Origin: Salipiger abyssi
GTDB taxonomy: Bacteria; Pseudomonadota; Alphaproteobacteria; Rhodobacterales; Rhodobacteraceae
Assembly (NCBI RefSeq): GCF_017311415.1
Contig: NZ_JAEKIS010000012.1
Coordinates: forward strand, 105,905-169,904
Length of the DNA: 64,000 nucleotides
Direction: 5' to 3'
Both the position numbers and the translations under genes were made by a program. Positions 46,387 through 55,060 of this stretch are shown piece after piece (the stretch's first letter is position 1; every line of letters starts with the position of its first letter). The notes beneath the pieces are model-generated. The model ran no database searches and was not told where the DNA came from. It saw nothing but the letters and a program-made list of their open reading frames with translations.

Positions 46387-48342
46387 TCACTTTTCCGTCT
46401 GTCCCGTGGCATGGCTGAGGGGGCGACGTGGCTCGGCCCCGCGCAGCAGGCTGGCATAGACGAGCGCAAAGATTGCCACGCCGGCGACATCCGTCCAGAT
46501 CGCGCTGGGAAACAGCCCGGCGGGCAATAGCGCCAGCAGCCCCCCGAGACCCAGCAGGCCACGCCAAAGGCCGCTCACCCTTCGGTGCAGGAACCCTACC
46601 ATCGCCGCAGTGACCATCAGGATGCCGAGGATCGCCGAGCCGAGCGCCCAAAGAATATGCAGCCAGTCCCCCTCGAGGATCAAGGACGGCGCGAAGATGA
46701 AGAGGAACGGCACGATATAGGCGGGCCAGGCCAGTTTCATCGCGGCGAGGCTTGTGTCCCATGGGCTCGATTGCGCGATATTGGCGCCGGCAAAGGCGGC
46801 GAGTGCGACAGGCGGCGTGACCATCGAGAGCAGGCCGAAATAGAGCACGAAGAGATGCGCGGCCACGACCGGCACGCCGACCTCGACCAGCGCCGGCGCC
46901 ACCAGCGTGGCCAGCAGCACATAGACCCCGACGGTCGGCATTCCCATGCCCAGCACGATGCTGATGAGCGCGGTGATCAGAGCGAGCAGGAAAACCGACC
47001 CGCCGCTGGCATTGATGATGTGCAGGGTCAGGTTGAAGGCCAGGCCGGAGATATTGAGCACCCCGATAATGAGCCCGGCCGCGGCGCAGACGATGACCAG
47101 TCCGGAGGCGGCAATTCCGGCCTCGCCCAGCACGCTCCAGCTTTCGCGCAAGGCGATGCGCCGGCCTTTGTAGCCAAAGGCGAGGCTGACCGCGAAGAGC
47201 GTCACGATGGCCCAGATCGCCGCCCGCTCCGGCCGCATGTTCAGCTCGAAAAGGCCGTAGAAGAGCACGGCGAACGGCAGCAGGAAATGCCAGCCCTCGC
47301 GCAGGGTTCCGAGCGCAGAGGGCAGATCCTCATGTGGGATCGCCGTGACCCCCGCCTTGCCGGCGTTCAGGTCGACATTGATGAAAATCGCCAGGTAATA
47401 GAGCGCCGCCGATGGCAGCGCGGCGAGCATGACGACCGCATAATCCACTCCGATGAAATCCGCCATGATGAAGGCGGCGGCGCCCATCACCGGCGGCACG
47501 AGCTGGCCGCCGGTGGAGGCGACGGCCTCGACCGCTCCGGCATAGGTGCCGCTGAAGCCCGCCCGTTTCATCATCGGGATGGTGACCACGCCGGTGCCCA
47601 CCACATTGCCGACTGCGCTGCCGGAGATCGAGCCGAAGAGGCCGGAGGCCGCGACGGCGACCTTGGCCGGCCCGCCCCGGAAGCGCCCCATGCCGGCGAG
47701 AGCGATATCGTTGAAGAAATCGGCGGCGCCGCAGCGCGCCAGAAGTTGTCCGAAGAGCAGATAGGGGATCACGATCACGACGCCGACCTTCAACGCCGTG
47801 CCCAGCATGCCGTTGGCGTCGATGGCCAGATAGGTGACGAGCTCGGCGGCGCTGCTCGGGCGGCTGCGCAGCTCGCCGGGCAGCAGGTGGCCGAAGAGGC
47901 CGTAGCCCAGGAAGAGCAGCACGACCACCAGAATGCCCATGCCGACGCTGCGCCGCAGGGACAGCATGAGTGCGCCGAAGAGCACCCCAGAGAGCGCGAT
48001 CAGCCAGGGCGGCATGAACGGTGCGTCCATGGAAATCTCGGGGTAGAAAAGCCCGACATAGAAGCCCACCCCAAGGGTCAGAGCGGCGCAGAACAGCATG
48101 AGCCCACGCAGCAGCGGGCCTTTCTCGCCCTCGATATGGATCTGCAAAAACCCTCTGGCGAGGGCGATCGACAGCACCGTCACGAGAAGCTGCGCGTCAT
48201 AGACAGAGAGGCCGAGCTGGCGCTGAAGATTGGCCGCATAGGCCACCGGCAGGGCGACCAGCAGGATATTCAGCGTCAGCGCCAGCAGCGTGGCCCATGA
48301 CGCGCGTGGCGTCATGGGAGCGTTATGATCGGCGGATCCCAT
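46387..48342 (-). CDS. Fused TRAP transporter permease (small and large subunits), TAXI type
   Basis: 651 residues, strongly hydrophobic, with about 16-18 membrane segments. The first about 165 residues correspond to the small (4-helix) subunit and the rest to the large (12-helix) subunit, the fused form typical of TAXI-TRAP systems. Family segments include ASGLFGSISGSAVGNVVGTG and STGGQLVPPVMGAAAFIMADF, and later LGMGMPTVGVYVLLA. It starts 5 bases after the stop of its binding protein. TRAP carriers use ion gradients rather than ATP; substrates are usually organic acids. It ends 15 bases from the convergent RpiR gene. Confidence 0.93.
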   Translation of the reverse strand: MGSADHNAPMTPRASWATLLALTLNILLVALPVAYAANLQRQLGLSVYDAQLLVTVLSIALARGFLQIHIEGEKGPLLRGLMLFCAALTLGVGFYVGLFYPEISMDAPFMPPWLIALSGVLFGALMLSLRRSVGMGILVVVLLFLGYGLFGHLLPGELRSRPSSAAELVTYLAIDANGMLGTALKVGVVIVIPYLLFGQLLARCGAADFFNDIALAGMGRFRGGPAKVAVAASGLFGSISGSAVGNVVGTGVVTIPMMKRAGFSGTYAGAVEAVASTGGQLVPPVMGAAAFIMADFIGVDYAVVMLAALPSAALYYLAIFINVDLNAGKAGVTAIPHEDLPSALGTLREGWHFLLPFAVLFYGLFELNMRPERAAIWAIVTLFAVSLAFGYKGRRIALRESWSVLGEAGIAASGLVIVCAAAGLIIGVLNISGLAFNLTLHIINASGGSVFLLALITALISIVLGMGMPTVGVYVLLATLVAPALVEVGVPVVAAHLFVLYFGLLSMVTPPVALAAFAGANIAQSSPWDTSLAAMKLAWPAYIVPFLFIFAPSLILEGDWLHILWALGSAILGILMVTAAMVGFLHRRVSGLWRGLLGLGGLLALLPAGLFPSAIWTDVAGVAIFALVYASLLRGAEPRRPLSHATGQTEK

Positions 48343-48347
48343 CTGCG

Positions 48348-49304
48348 TCAGTCCATCAATCCGACGGATTTGTAGTAGGCGACGGCGGCCGGATGGTAGG
48401 GCAGCCCGCCGAAGTCCGGCGCCATCGTGTCGACCGCGAACTCGGAAAAGGTCGAGCGGATGGCGCGGACACCGTCGGGATCGTCATGCAGCGCGCCGAG
48501 GATCTTTGCGACCACCTCGTCGGACACATGCGCGCCGGCCACCAGCACATAGTCATAGCCCATCATCGGCGTCGGCTCCGCCACGCCCACGGCGGTTGGG
48601 CCGGGCTCCACGGTCTTGATGTATCCGGTCGGCAGAACGCCCTGCATCGCGGCTTCCGCCTCCGGCGTGTCGTCGAGCGCGAGCCAGCGGATACCGACCG
48701 CGGCGTCGGCCTCGCGGGTCTTGCCGCCCTGAAGTGCAAAGAAGGCCACGTCAGCCGCACCGGCGATGAACTCGTCCACGCCATTGGGCACCGAAGGCAC
48801 CATGACCGGCTCCATCTCGTCGATGGACAGCCCGGCGGCGGCCAGCATGCCCTCGACCTGCGTGACAAGGTTCGGCTGCGCCGAATAGCCGTAGGTGATG
48901 GTCTTGCCCGCGATGTCGGAGACCTTGGTATAAGGCGAATCCGCCCGCACCATGAACCCAACGACCGAGGGGCTGAGCGAGGCGAGAACGCGCAGCTGCG
49001 ACAGCTGCCGGCCTTTGAACGCGCCCTTGCCGCCGGCGGCTTCCTCGAATTCCGGGCTCGGCACCAGCTGAAGGTCGAGCCGCCCGGCGTCGATCAATGG
49101 CATGGATTGCCCTGAGCCGCCATAAGACTGGACACGCAGGTCCATGCCCGCCTCTTCGGTCAGAAAGCTGGCGAGCCCGGCATTGCTGGCATAGTTCTGC
49201 GAGCCCTGACGGCCCGCACCGATGCCGAGCGACTGCGCGGCGGCGATGTCGCCGAACGCAATCGCGGCGGTGACGCAAAGCATGGACAGTTTGAAGATTT
49301 TCAT
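48348..49304 (-). CDS. TAXI-family TRAP transporter solute-binding protein
   Basis: 318 residues from the ATG at 49304, chosen for the GGGAGGGG ribosome site and a signal peptide (ending DIAAA); the frame runs 23 codons further up. TAXI-type features: LGIGAGRQGSQNYASNAGLASFL at the mature start, LQLVPSPEFEEA, KVSDIAGKTITYGYSAQPN, and a C-terminal PYHPAAVAYYKSVGL. It captures the substrate in the periplasm for the fused permease encoded next. It lies 65 bases downstream of the class II aldolase-family gene. Confidence 0.92.
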   Translation of the reverse strand: MKIFKLSMLCVTAAIAFGDIAAAQSLGIGAGRQGSQNYASNAGLASFLTEEAGMDLRVQSYGGSGQSMPLIDAGRLDLQLVPSPEFEEAAGGKGAFKGRQLSQLRVLASLSPSVVGFMVRADSPYTKVSDIAGKTITYGYSAQPNLVTQVEGMLAAAGLSIDEMEPVMVPSVPNGVDEFIAGAADVAFFALQGGKTREADAAVGIRWLALDDTPEAEAAMQGVLPTGYIKTVEPGPTAVGVAEPTPMMGYDYVLVAGAHVSDEVVAKILGALHDDPDGVRAIRSTFSEFAVDTMAPDFGGLPYHPAAVAYYKSVGLMD

Positions 49305-49369
49305 TTTCCCCTCCCTTGGTTGAAAATCGCTCGCGCGCGCCTCTGGTTCTTTCGGCGCGCGCAAGGCGG

Positions 49370-50116
49370 TCACAGGCCGGAATATCCGGCGCGCGCGACC
49401 CAGTAGTCCCAGGCCCGTGCCAGCGGCATCTTGCCCAGAAGCATGGCGCTGGTCTTTTCGATCTCGCCATCGGTCAGCGGAACCGGCTCGCCGATCTGGA
49501 GCGCCTGCTGTACCAGCTCGGCATTGTCCCGCAGACCCATCGAGATCATGCAGACCGACTTGATGTCGGGGGCGACGCAGATGCAGCCATGCCCGCGCAG
49601 CAGCGCGACGCTGTTCTGACCCAGCGTCCGCGCCAGCGAATGGCCCATCTCCATGCTGTCGACCAGCATATTGGTATCGCCGAACTCATCCTGGCTTTCC
49701 CAGATCGGCACCTCCTTGCCGATGACCGAGGACATGTGAAAGATCGGCCGCAGCGAGATATTGTTCATGGTGAACGGGATGATCGAGCGCGCATGGTGAT
49801 GCGTCACCGCGTTCACATCCGGGCGGTCCTTATAGAGCGCGCCATGAATGTGCCGCTCGCTATAGGGCCAGCGGTGATCCTTGCTCAGCAGCTCGCCTTC
49901 GAGCGTGAACTCCATGATATCGTCGCGTGTCACGTTGCCCGGGCTGCGCGAGCGCGAGAGCAGATAGCGGTCGCGGTGAACCGGGTGGCGCACGCTGACA
50001 TGACCGAAATTGTCGATCACGCCTTCATGGTCGAGAATCCGGTTGGCAACCACCAGTTCGGCAATGGCGGCATCGACCAGCTGGGTCTGGTCGGGCGGGA
50101 GCATGTCTTCGGGCAT
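49370..50116 (-). CDS. Class II aldolase/adducin family protein
   Basis: 248 residues from the ATG at 50116 (GAGG upstream); a TTG 13 codons further up is less likely. Metal-site histidines are visible in AVTHHHARSI and LRGHGCICV, with GVIDNFGHVSVR and RSPGNVTRDDIMEF in the usual N-terminal positions. Members cleave or decarboxylate sugar phosphates and hydroxy acids with zinc. As the first gene of the TRAP operon it likely acts on the imported organic acid; the substrate is not identified. Confidence 0.88.
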   Translation of the reverse strand: MPEDMLPPDQTQLVDAAIAELVVANRILDHEGVIDNFGHVSVRHPVHRDRYLLSRSRSPGNVTRDDIMEFTLEGELLSKDHRWPYSERHIHGALYKDRPDVNAVTHHHARSIIPFTMNNISLRPIFHMSSVIGKEVPIWESQDEFGDTNMLVDSMEMGHSLARTLGQNSVALLRGHGCICVAPDIKSVCMISMGLRDNAELVQQALQIGEPVPLTDGEIEKTSAMLLGKMPLARAWDYWVARAGYSGL

Positions 50117-50178
50117 CGAGGCCTCCTCTTTCGTTCCGTGGGCGAAAGCTAGCAACCCTGAAGAAAACCGAATAATAT

Positions 50179-50212
50179 ATATCTTATCAGCGTAACATAG
50201 CTTATGAGATAT
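50179..50212. promoter_or_regulatory. Inverted repeat overlapping the LysR start, candidate autoregulatory operator
   Basis: ATATCTTAT (50179-50187) and ATGAGATAT (50204-50212) form an 8-of-9 dyad across the AT-rich divergent region. The right arm covers the first candidate ATG of the LysR gene (50204), leaving the in-frame ATG at 50216 just outside. LysR regulators commonly bind such dyads between their own gene and a divergent target, here the TRAP operon. Confidence 0.45.
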
Positions 50213-51142
50213 GATATGCGCTCCGCGGTTTCACAGCTTTCCCTGCACAAGCTCGAAGTGTTCTGCATGGTTGCAGAGCTTGAATCGGTGTCGCGGGCGG
50301 CAGAGCGGCTTGGCATCGCGCAGCCGGTGGTGTCGGCGCATCTCAAGGCGATGTCGGAAAAGCTGGGCACCCCGCTGACGCAGCGAAACGGTCGCCGAAT
50401 AGTCCTGACCGACGAGGGGCGCCGGGTGCTGAAATGGGCGCAGGAAATCACCGTCCGGACGCTGGAGCTGGAACGCGAGCTGATGGAAAGCAAGAGCGGG
50501 CTGCGCGGTGCGGCAAGTGTCGGCGCCTCGATGACGATCGGTTCGTTCATCCTGCCAGCCATGATCTCGGATTTCCGCAGACGGCATCCGAACGCGCAGA
50601 TCTCGGTCCGGGTGGCGCCGCCGTCCTCGGTCACGGATGCGGTGCATAGCGGCGGCTGCGATTTCGCCTTCACCATACTCGATCCGCGCCAGGAACTCGC
50701 GGGGTTGCAGATCGAGCAGGTCCGCGACGAACGGCTGATGCTGGTGGCGTCTGACAGGTCCGGGTCGGTTGCCCCCCGGATCGCACCGGCCGAACTTTCG
50801 AAACACTGGTTCGTAACCGCCCAGACCGGCACGCCGCGCCGCGAGCTGGAAGAGGCGGCGCTGCGGCGGCATGGAGTGTCGACGCGCCGGATCGCGATGG
50901 AATTCGGTCATGCGGAGGCGATCAAGCAGGCAGTGCGCGCCGGGGCCGGCATGGCATTTCTGTTCGAAAGCTCGGTGCGCGACGAACTGGCCTCGGGTGT
51001 CCTGCGCGAGATCGAGACGCTGGGCATGCGCCTTGCCGTGCCCGCCTATCTGGTGCGCCGCGAGGGCAAGCGTCTCAACCAGTATCAGACCCGCCTCATG
51101 AAGGATCTGACGGCCGCGATGCGCGGCAGCGCCGCGGGCTGA
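50204..51142 (+). CDS. LysR-family transcriptional regulator
   Basis: 312 residues from the ATG at 50204, or 308 from the ATG at 50216. The N-terminal winged helix reads LEVFCMVAELESVSRAAERLGIAQPVVSAHLKAMSEKLG (about 17-55). The effector domain follows from about 95 to the end (VGASMTIGSFILPAMISDF; IKQAVRAGAGMAFLFES). It is divergent from the class II aldolase/TRAP operon, with 87 bases between starts, and is its likely regulator, probably responding to the transported acid. Confidence 0.92.
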   Translation: MRYDMRSAVSQLSLHKLEVFCMVAELESVSRAAERLGIAQPVVSAHLKAMSEKLGTPLTQRNGRRIVLTDEGRRVLKWAQEITVRTLELERELMESKSGLRGAASVGASMTIGSFILPAMISDFRRRHPNAQISVRVAPPSSVTDAVHSGGCDFAFTILDPRQELAGLQIEQVRDERLMLVASDRSGSVAPRIAPAELSKHWFVTAQTGTPRRELEEAALRRHGVSTRRIAMEFGHAEAIKQAVRAGAGMAFLFESSVRDELASGVLREIETLGMRLAVPAYLVRREGKRLNQYQTRLMKDLTAAMRGSAAG

Positions 51143-51537
51143 GACTGGGCGGGGCCGGACGGCTCGTTTTGCCGATTCTCTGCCGCTTGTAACGGGTCGC
51201 TCGATGCGGTGCGCGCTGCGTGGCAGGGGCCGCCGACCACAGGTCGCCTTGCCAAGCCGACAGCGCTGCGTGCCTGAGTTCGCACCGCTCCGCGCTCGCG
51301 CCGGCGCCTGACACTCGAGTGGAGATCCGTTTGAAACCCTGCGGTTGCCCGGAAAGTCTATCGATGGGCCGGCGACGAGCGGGAGACGCTTTGCGGCGAC
51401 TGTCGCGCGGCGGTCAGGGCAGCCAATGCGGCATGATCACATTGGATCTTGCTTGTGTTGCCGGACAGGAGTATCCCCCGCAGCGGGACACCCCTCCCAA
51501 CGAGGGACAGGCGTTGTCCCGGATTCTTCCATATATT
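51143..51537. other. 395-base gap without a gene; small hairpin near the integrase stop
   Basis: No coding frame here has credible composition or a start signal. A perfect 6-base stem (GGGACA 51504-51509, TGTCCC 51515-51520, five-base loop) lies just beyond the integrase stop, without a T-run. If the integrase module is an integrated element, one attachment site may lie here, but no duplicated core was recognised. Confidence 0.5.
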
Positions 51538-52542
51538 TCATGAGCTTGGTTCCTCGTTGTCGGGGCGCTGTGTCGCTGATGTGTCAAACAGCGTGTCGGT
51601 GACGGTCTTGTCCTCGATCGCGTGGGCGTATGTGCGCAGCACCGTGGTGGCATCCTTCCAGCCGCCACGCTCGGCCACGGTCTTCACGTCATAGCCGTTC
51701 CGCAGCATCGAGGTGGCGAAGCCATGTCGGCAGCAATGGGGCGTCAGCCGCTCGATCCCGGCGCGGGCGGCGACGTTGTTCCAGGGGCCCCGAACGCTGC
51801 CGCGACCGGCATAGCCAAAGACGCTGTCATCCGGCCTGCGGTTCGAGGGGATGCTCTCCAGCGCCCGGACGAGGTCCGGCTGAAGGTGGGCAATCCGGCT
51901 CCAGGGCCGCGGCTTTTGCAACTGGATCTTCGCAGTTGATCCGGCGAGGTCGACATCCCGCCACTGAAGACGGCAGGCTTCCCCGACCCGCGCGGCGGTG
52001 CCATACATGAACAAGCAGATGGCTGCGAGGTGCGGCAACCCGTCCTGCTCTGCCTGACGGGCGAAGGCGCGCACCCAAGTCAGGGTGGCTGGCGTCTTGA
52101 TCGCAGGGTCTTCGCTGTAGCGCTTCACGGAGAGCCGCTGGCACCAGCCAAGCTCGGCCGCGTGATTGATTGCGGCCTGCGTCGGCTTGATCACCTGGCG
52201 GTTCCAGGTCGGCTCTGCCGCATGCGGATAGATCTTCCGCGCGGCTTGGCGGATCGTTTCGGCGCGGACTTCGTCGACGGGCATATCCTTCCAGAAGTCC
52301 GCAAGGCGCAGCAGGAACCGTTCCGGCTTTTCGGCGTCCAGATATGCGGTGAAGACCTGTGCCATCGTCAGCCCTGCGCCCGGCCCGTCGAACTTCCGGT
52401 CCCATGCCTTGGCTTCCGTTTCTGCCTTGATCCGCTCGGCGATGTTCCGGTCAGACGTGCCCGTAGAGCCGCGTAATCGCCTGCCGGAAACCGTTCCTCG
52501 GAAGTGCCAGACGTCACCGCGCCGGTAGAGTGTGAGGGGCAT
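51538..52542 (-). CDS. Tyrosine-type site-specific recombinase/integrase
   Basis: 334 residues from the ATG at 52542 with GGAGGC 7 bases upstream; the longer open frame above it is shadow. The N-terminal SAM-like core-binding domain covers about 40-150 (LTMAQVFTAYLDAEKPERF). The catalytic domain has the first Arg in TAARVGEACRLQWRDV, the H-x-x-R box in PHCCRHGFATSML, the next His/Trp position in ERGGWKDATTVL, and the nucleophile Tyr in LRTYAHA. All key residues are present, so it should be active. Two excisionase-like genes lie just upstream. No tRNA target is visible. Confidence 0.92.
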   Translation of the reverse strand: MPLTLYRRGDVWHFRGTVSGRRLRGSTGTSDRNIAERIKAETEAKAWDRKFDGPGAGLTMAQVFTAYLDAEKPERFLLRLADFWKDMPVDEVRAETIRQAARKIYPHAAEPTWNRQVIKPTQAAINHAAELGWCQRLSVKRYSEDPAIKTPATLTWVRAFARQAEQDGLPHLAAICLFMYGTAARVGEACRLQWRDVDLAGSTAKIQLQKPRPWSRIAHLQPDLVRALESIPSNRRPDDSVFGYAGRGSVRGPWNNVAARAGIERLTPHCCRHGFATSMLRNGYDVKTVAERGGWKDATTVLRTYAHAIEDKTVTDTLFDTSATQRPDNEEPSS

Positions 52543-52718
52543 TGGATCGCCTCCATGAATGAGCGAACATGGTGCGGAAACATGACCTTGCGACGCCCCA
52601 GCTTCGCGTAGGCCCCCAGCTCTGCCACCTTCTCGTTTACCGTCCGGGCCGACATGCCGAGGTGTTCGGCAAGGTCGGTCGGGGTGGTGTACTCGGGATG
52701 CAGGCGGGACGTGGGCAT
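52368..52718 (-). CDS. Excisionase-like helix-turn-helix protein, overlapping the integrase
   Basis: 116 residues. The N-terminal half is a compact winged-helix/MerR-like segment (TTPTDLAEHLGMSARTVNEKVAELGAYAKLGRRKVMF PHHVRSFMEAI in outline). The last 58 codons overlap the integrase start in another frame, and that C-terminal half is low in hydrophobic residues, so it may be tolerated overlap sequence. It is related to the 81-residue protein just upstream (SARTxxxKxxxxGA...PxHVxxI). Likely role: recombination directionality factor. Confidence 0.6.
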   Translation of the reverse strand: MPTSRLHPEYTTPTDLAEHLGMSARTVNEKVAELGAYAKLGRRKVMFPHHVRSFMEAIQCPSHSTGAVTSGTSEERFPAGDYAALRARLTGTSPSGSRQKRKPRHGTGSSTGRAQG

Positions 52719-52739
52719 CTGGTCCTCCGCAAGATGGCG

Positions 52740-52985
52740 TCAGTGCGCCGCGCGTGTCGCCGACGGGTTGCGGCGATAACCGGGGGCGCGACGCGCGGCC
52801 TCGGATTTCAGGATCACCTCGACGTGCGATGGCAGCAGGAACATCGCCTGCCCCATGGCGTAGAAGGCGCCGTACTGCCGCGCCTTCTGCCGCAGCGTTC
52901 TTGCAGACAGGTGGATGCCCTGCTCTGCCATGAGTTGGCACCAGCCTTCGGGTGTCCGCCCTCCTTCAACAATTCGGTCCATCAT
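52740..52985 (-). CDS. Small excisionase-like helix-turn-helix protein
   Basis: 81 residues. GIHLSARTLRQKARQYGAF and LLPSHVEVILKSE match the corresponding parts of the next gene's product, so the two are tandem paralogues of an AlpA/excisionase-like fold. The gene ends 21 bases before the next one and probably heads an operon with it and the integrase. It is divergent from the XRE repressor, which likely controls it. Confidence 0.65.
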   Translation of the reverse strand: MMDRIVEGGRTPEGWCQLMAEQGIHLSARTLRQKARQYGAFYAMGQAMFLLPSHVEVILKSEAARRAPGYRRNPSATRAAH

Positions 52986-53073
52986 GCGCTCCTTTCTGCA
53001 TGTCCCAGCAGTACCTGCCTCCGGTGGTCTGAGGCAATTAAATGAGATATAATGGGATCACATTGGAAGTTTT

Positions 53074-53089
53074 GCGCCATATATTGCGC
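53074..53089. promoter_or_regulatory. Near-perfect palindrome, candidate XRE repressor operator
   Basis: GCGCCATATATTGCGC is a palindrome at 14 of 16 positions and is followed by a second GCGC-ATAT copy in direct repeat. It sits in the 129-base divergent region between the excisionase/integrase operon and the XRE regulator, 26 bases before the latter's ATG, the usual site for a phage-type repressor operator. Confidence 0.55.
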
Positions 53090-53114
53090 ATATCGGTAGT
53101 TGGGAGTGTAAGGA

Positions 53115-53633
53115 ATGGCGAAGTACAGGTTCGGCCCACGGCCCGAGAACGACGACGAAGCATCCGAGGCGATGGAGCGCGAGCTGTTCCGGGAGGAGTG
53201 TGAACGGCGAAGAGACATTTGCCAGCCCCACATCCGCCTGAAAGCGCTGCGCAAGTCTTACAAGCTGTCGCAGGAAGAGATGGCAGAGGTGCTGCAGGTC
53301 AGCCGCCGGACCCTCCAGGACTTCGAGCGCGGCAAGCGCGCGATCCCCTCAGACGCAGTGGCGAGGCTCTATGGTCGCTTCAACTGCGACCTGCACGCCC
53401 TTTTTGTCGGCCAGCCCTATCCGATCAGCCGGGAAGACCGCGCGAGCTTCGTGAAGGCGGGGCTGGATGCGGTCTTCGAGCTTATGCGAAAGTTCCCCGA
53501 CATGTCGGCCGAGGACGTCAGGCACTACGCCACGCTGACGGCAGAGCTGACCGATCCAGGTGAGGATCCTGAGCTCGGTTGGCTGCTCGAAATGGTCGGC
53601 CGTAGGCGGGCCGAGGCGGAGGGCCTTCTCTGA
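53115..53633 (+). CDS. XRE/Cro-type helix-turn-helix regulator
   Basis: 172 residues. An acidic N-terminal lead (1-38) precedes a Cro/C1-type HTH at about 40-95 (KLSQEEMAEVLQVSRRTLQDFERGKR). The C-terminal about 75 residues are helical with no known catalytic dyad, so self-cleavage as in LexA/CI is not indicated. GGGAG lies about 8 bases upstream of the ATG. Divergent from the integrase module, it is probably that module's repressor, though a general regulator is possible. Confidence 0.85.
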   Translation: MAKYRFGPRPENDDEASEAMERELFREECERRRDICQPHIRLKALRKSYKLSQEEMAEVLQVSRRTLQDFERGKRAIPSDAVARLYGRFNCDLHALFVGQPYPISREDRASFVKAGLDAVFELMRKFPDMSAEDVRHYATLTAELTDPGEDPELGWLLEMVGRRRAEAEGLL

Positions 53634-53825
53634 GTTGGTGCTGGGCACGGACCAATTGGTAGATATGGCCGCCTCTGGCAGTCTTCTGCGCGCAGCCTGA
53701 CACTCTCGGCCCAGAGCGGACGTTCGTGCATCCTGAGAATGCCGCAGTGCAGCAGATGGATCGAAACCTGTCCGATTCATTCGCTTTGCAGTGCGATTTA
53801 CAAACAGAGCAGGGATAGTGCCAGC

Positions 53826-54149
53826 CTATCCGAAGACCGCAGCACCTTCCGACCATATCCGTAGAGAAGCACCCGTCAGGCATAGTGTTCCGAAGCCAAG
53901 CATCGCCAATGTGGCGATAAGCTCGACCTGTCGAGCGCGACGAGTCTCCATGCAGTCGGGAAGATCGCAGAGCAGCCGGTCAATCGTTGCTGCTCGCCAA
54001 GCGACAAAAGCGCCGATTGTGGTGAACACTGTGACCATGATGTCGTTGATTGCGGACAGGCTCGGATTTCTGAAAATTGCGCCGACCAGGGGCACTGCGG
54101 CAAGCCCTACCCAGGACAAGCCCGCGATATAGTCGACCAGTCTATTCAC
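53826..54149 (-). CDS. Small inner-membrane protein of unknown function
   Basis: 107 residues with three predicted membrane helices (about 6-26, 36-54, 76-96). The charged loop between helices 2 and 3 carries two Cys (LLCDLPDC). The ATG overlaps the stop of the SH3b/META gene by 8 bases, supporting a real, coupled gene. No family was recognised. Confidence 0.65.
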   Translation of the reverse strand: MNRLVDYIAGLSWVGLAAVPLVGAIFRNPSLSAINDIMVTVFTTIGAFVAWRAATIDRLLCDLPDCMETRRARQVELIATLAMLGFGTLCLTGASLRIWSEGAAVFG

Positions 54150-55047
54150 CGAGTAACACTGTCATGGGAAGTGTCACGCGATCGGTTCCGGAGGTCACGA
54201 TGACATCTGCATCACCCATTTCGGTCGCGAACTCGGCTGCGCCGTCGCTGCCGCTGACCACGACGGAGGCTCCGCTGAATTCGAGGAGGAGACGCCGGTT
54301 GTCTGGCAGATAGATCAGCATCGCCCCGGACCCGTCGTTTTCACGCGCCAGGCCGAAGTCGCAGGGCGCGGCAGGACCGTCCAGGGTGCCACAATCCACA
54401 CGGCCGATTTGATCGAACAGTTCAGCGCCCGCGCGACGAATGGCAGACGCGGGCGATAGAAACTCCGCCGCAGCCCAGCCTTCGATCCCCGACGCATCGA
54501 TGAAGCTGATCTGGCACCACGTTCGGTCGCCACCCTCTTCGCATCCCTCGTTGCGAAGGATGATGCCAAGCGGGGCATGTGCGACCACGCCGGCAGAGGT
54601 CGTGGCCCCGCTGCGGATGTTCAACGTGGCATCGACCCCGGACACGATCACATAGGCCGCCGATGACATCTCTGGCTGAGGGAGCCCGGGGACAAGGCGC
54701 GCGGTCACGCCGTTGCCGACAAGCGTCAGGCTGTCGTCAAAGGGATCGACCTGCATCTGGACGTCGCCCTGCAACAGGGTCGTCAGGCGGCTCTCCTGCG
54801 CAGACAACGCTGCGCCCAGACACGCGCGACGGGTCATGGCCAACGCGGGAGAGAGCTGCAAGACCCCGGCTGCCACGTCGGCCTGGCCCGTGAAGCCGTT
54901 GCACCCGGTCGAGCCGGAGATACCCCCGTCGGCGAACGTGACCGTGGGCGCGCCGATCGTTGCCGCGCCGTCGACTCTCGCAATGGTCCAGTCCGACGCT
55001 GCGGCAGGCGCGGTCATGCAGGCAAGGGCGAGAGCGAACAGGCGCAT
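54142..55047 (-). CDS. Secreted META/HslJ-like and SH3b-domain protein
   Basis: 301 residues with a signal peptide (1-17, ending APAAA). A META/HslJ-like domain covers about 19-125 (GSTGCNGFTG; ALAMTRRACLG). A bacterial SH3 domain covers about 130-200 (ATLNIRSGATTSAGVV; GWAAAEFLSP). A C-terminal beta-rich domain of about 95 residues (DQIGRVDCGTLDGPAAPCDFGLAREN) follows. The SH3b part resembles that of the protein at 58.8-59.6 kb. SH3b domains often bind cell wall; META proteins are linked to envelope stress. It lies 13 bases after the L,D-transpeptidase gene's stop, in one operon. Confidence 0.82.
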   Translation of the reverse strand: MRLFALALACMTAPAAASDWTIARVDGAATIGAPTVTFADGGISGSTGCNGFTGQADVAAGVLQLSPALAMTRRACLGAALSAQESRLTTLLQGDVQMQVDPFDDSLTLVGNGVTARLVPGLPQPEMSSAAYVIVSGVDATLNIRSGATTSAGVVAHAPLGIILRNEGCEEGGDRTWCQISFIDASGIEGWAAAEFLSPASAIRRAGAELFDQIGRVDCGTLDGPAAPCDFGLARENDGSGAMLIYLPDNRRLLLEFSGASVVVSGSDGAAEFATEMGDADVIVTSGTDRVTLPMTVLLGE

Positions 55048-55060
55048 GAAGTCATTCCTC

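Noticed and set aside
51143..51537. tRNA or tmRNA attachment target for the integrase
   Set aside because: No cloverleaf or T-loop consensus was found, and no duplicated core could be identified by eye.
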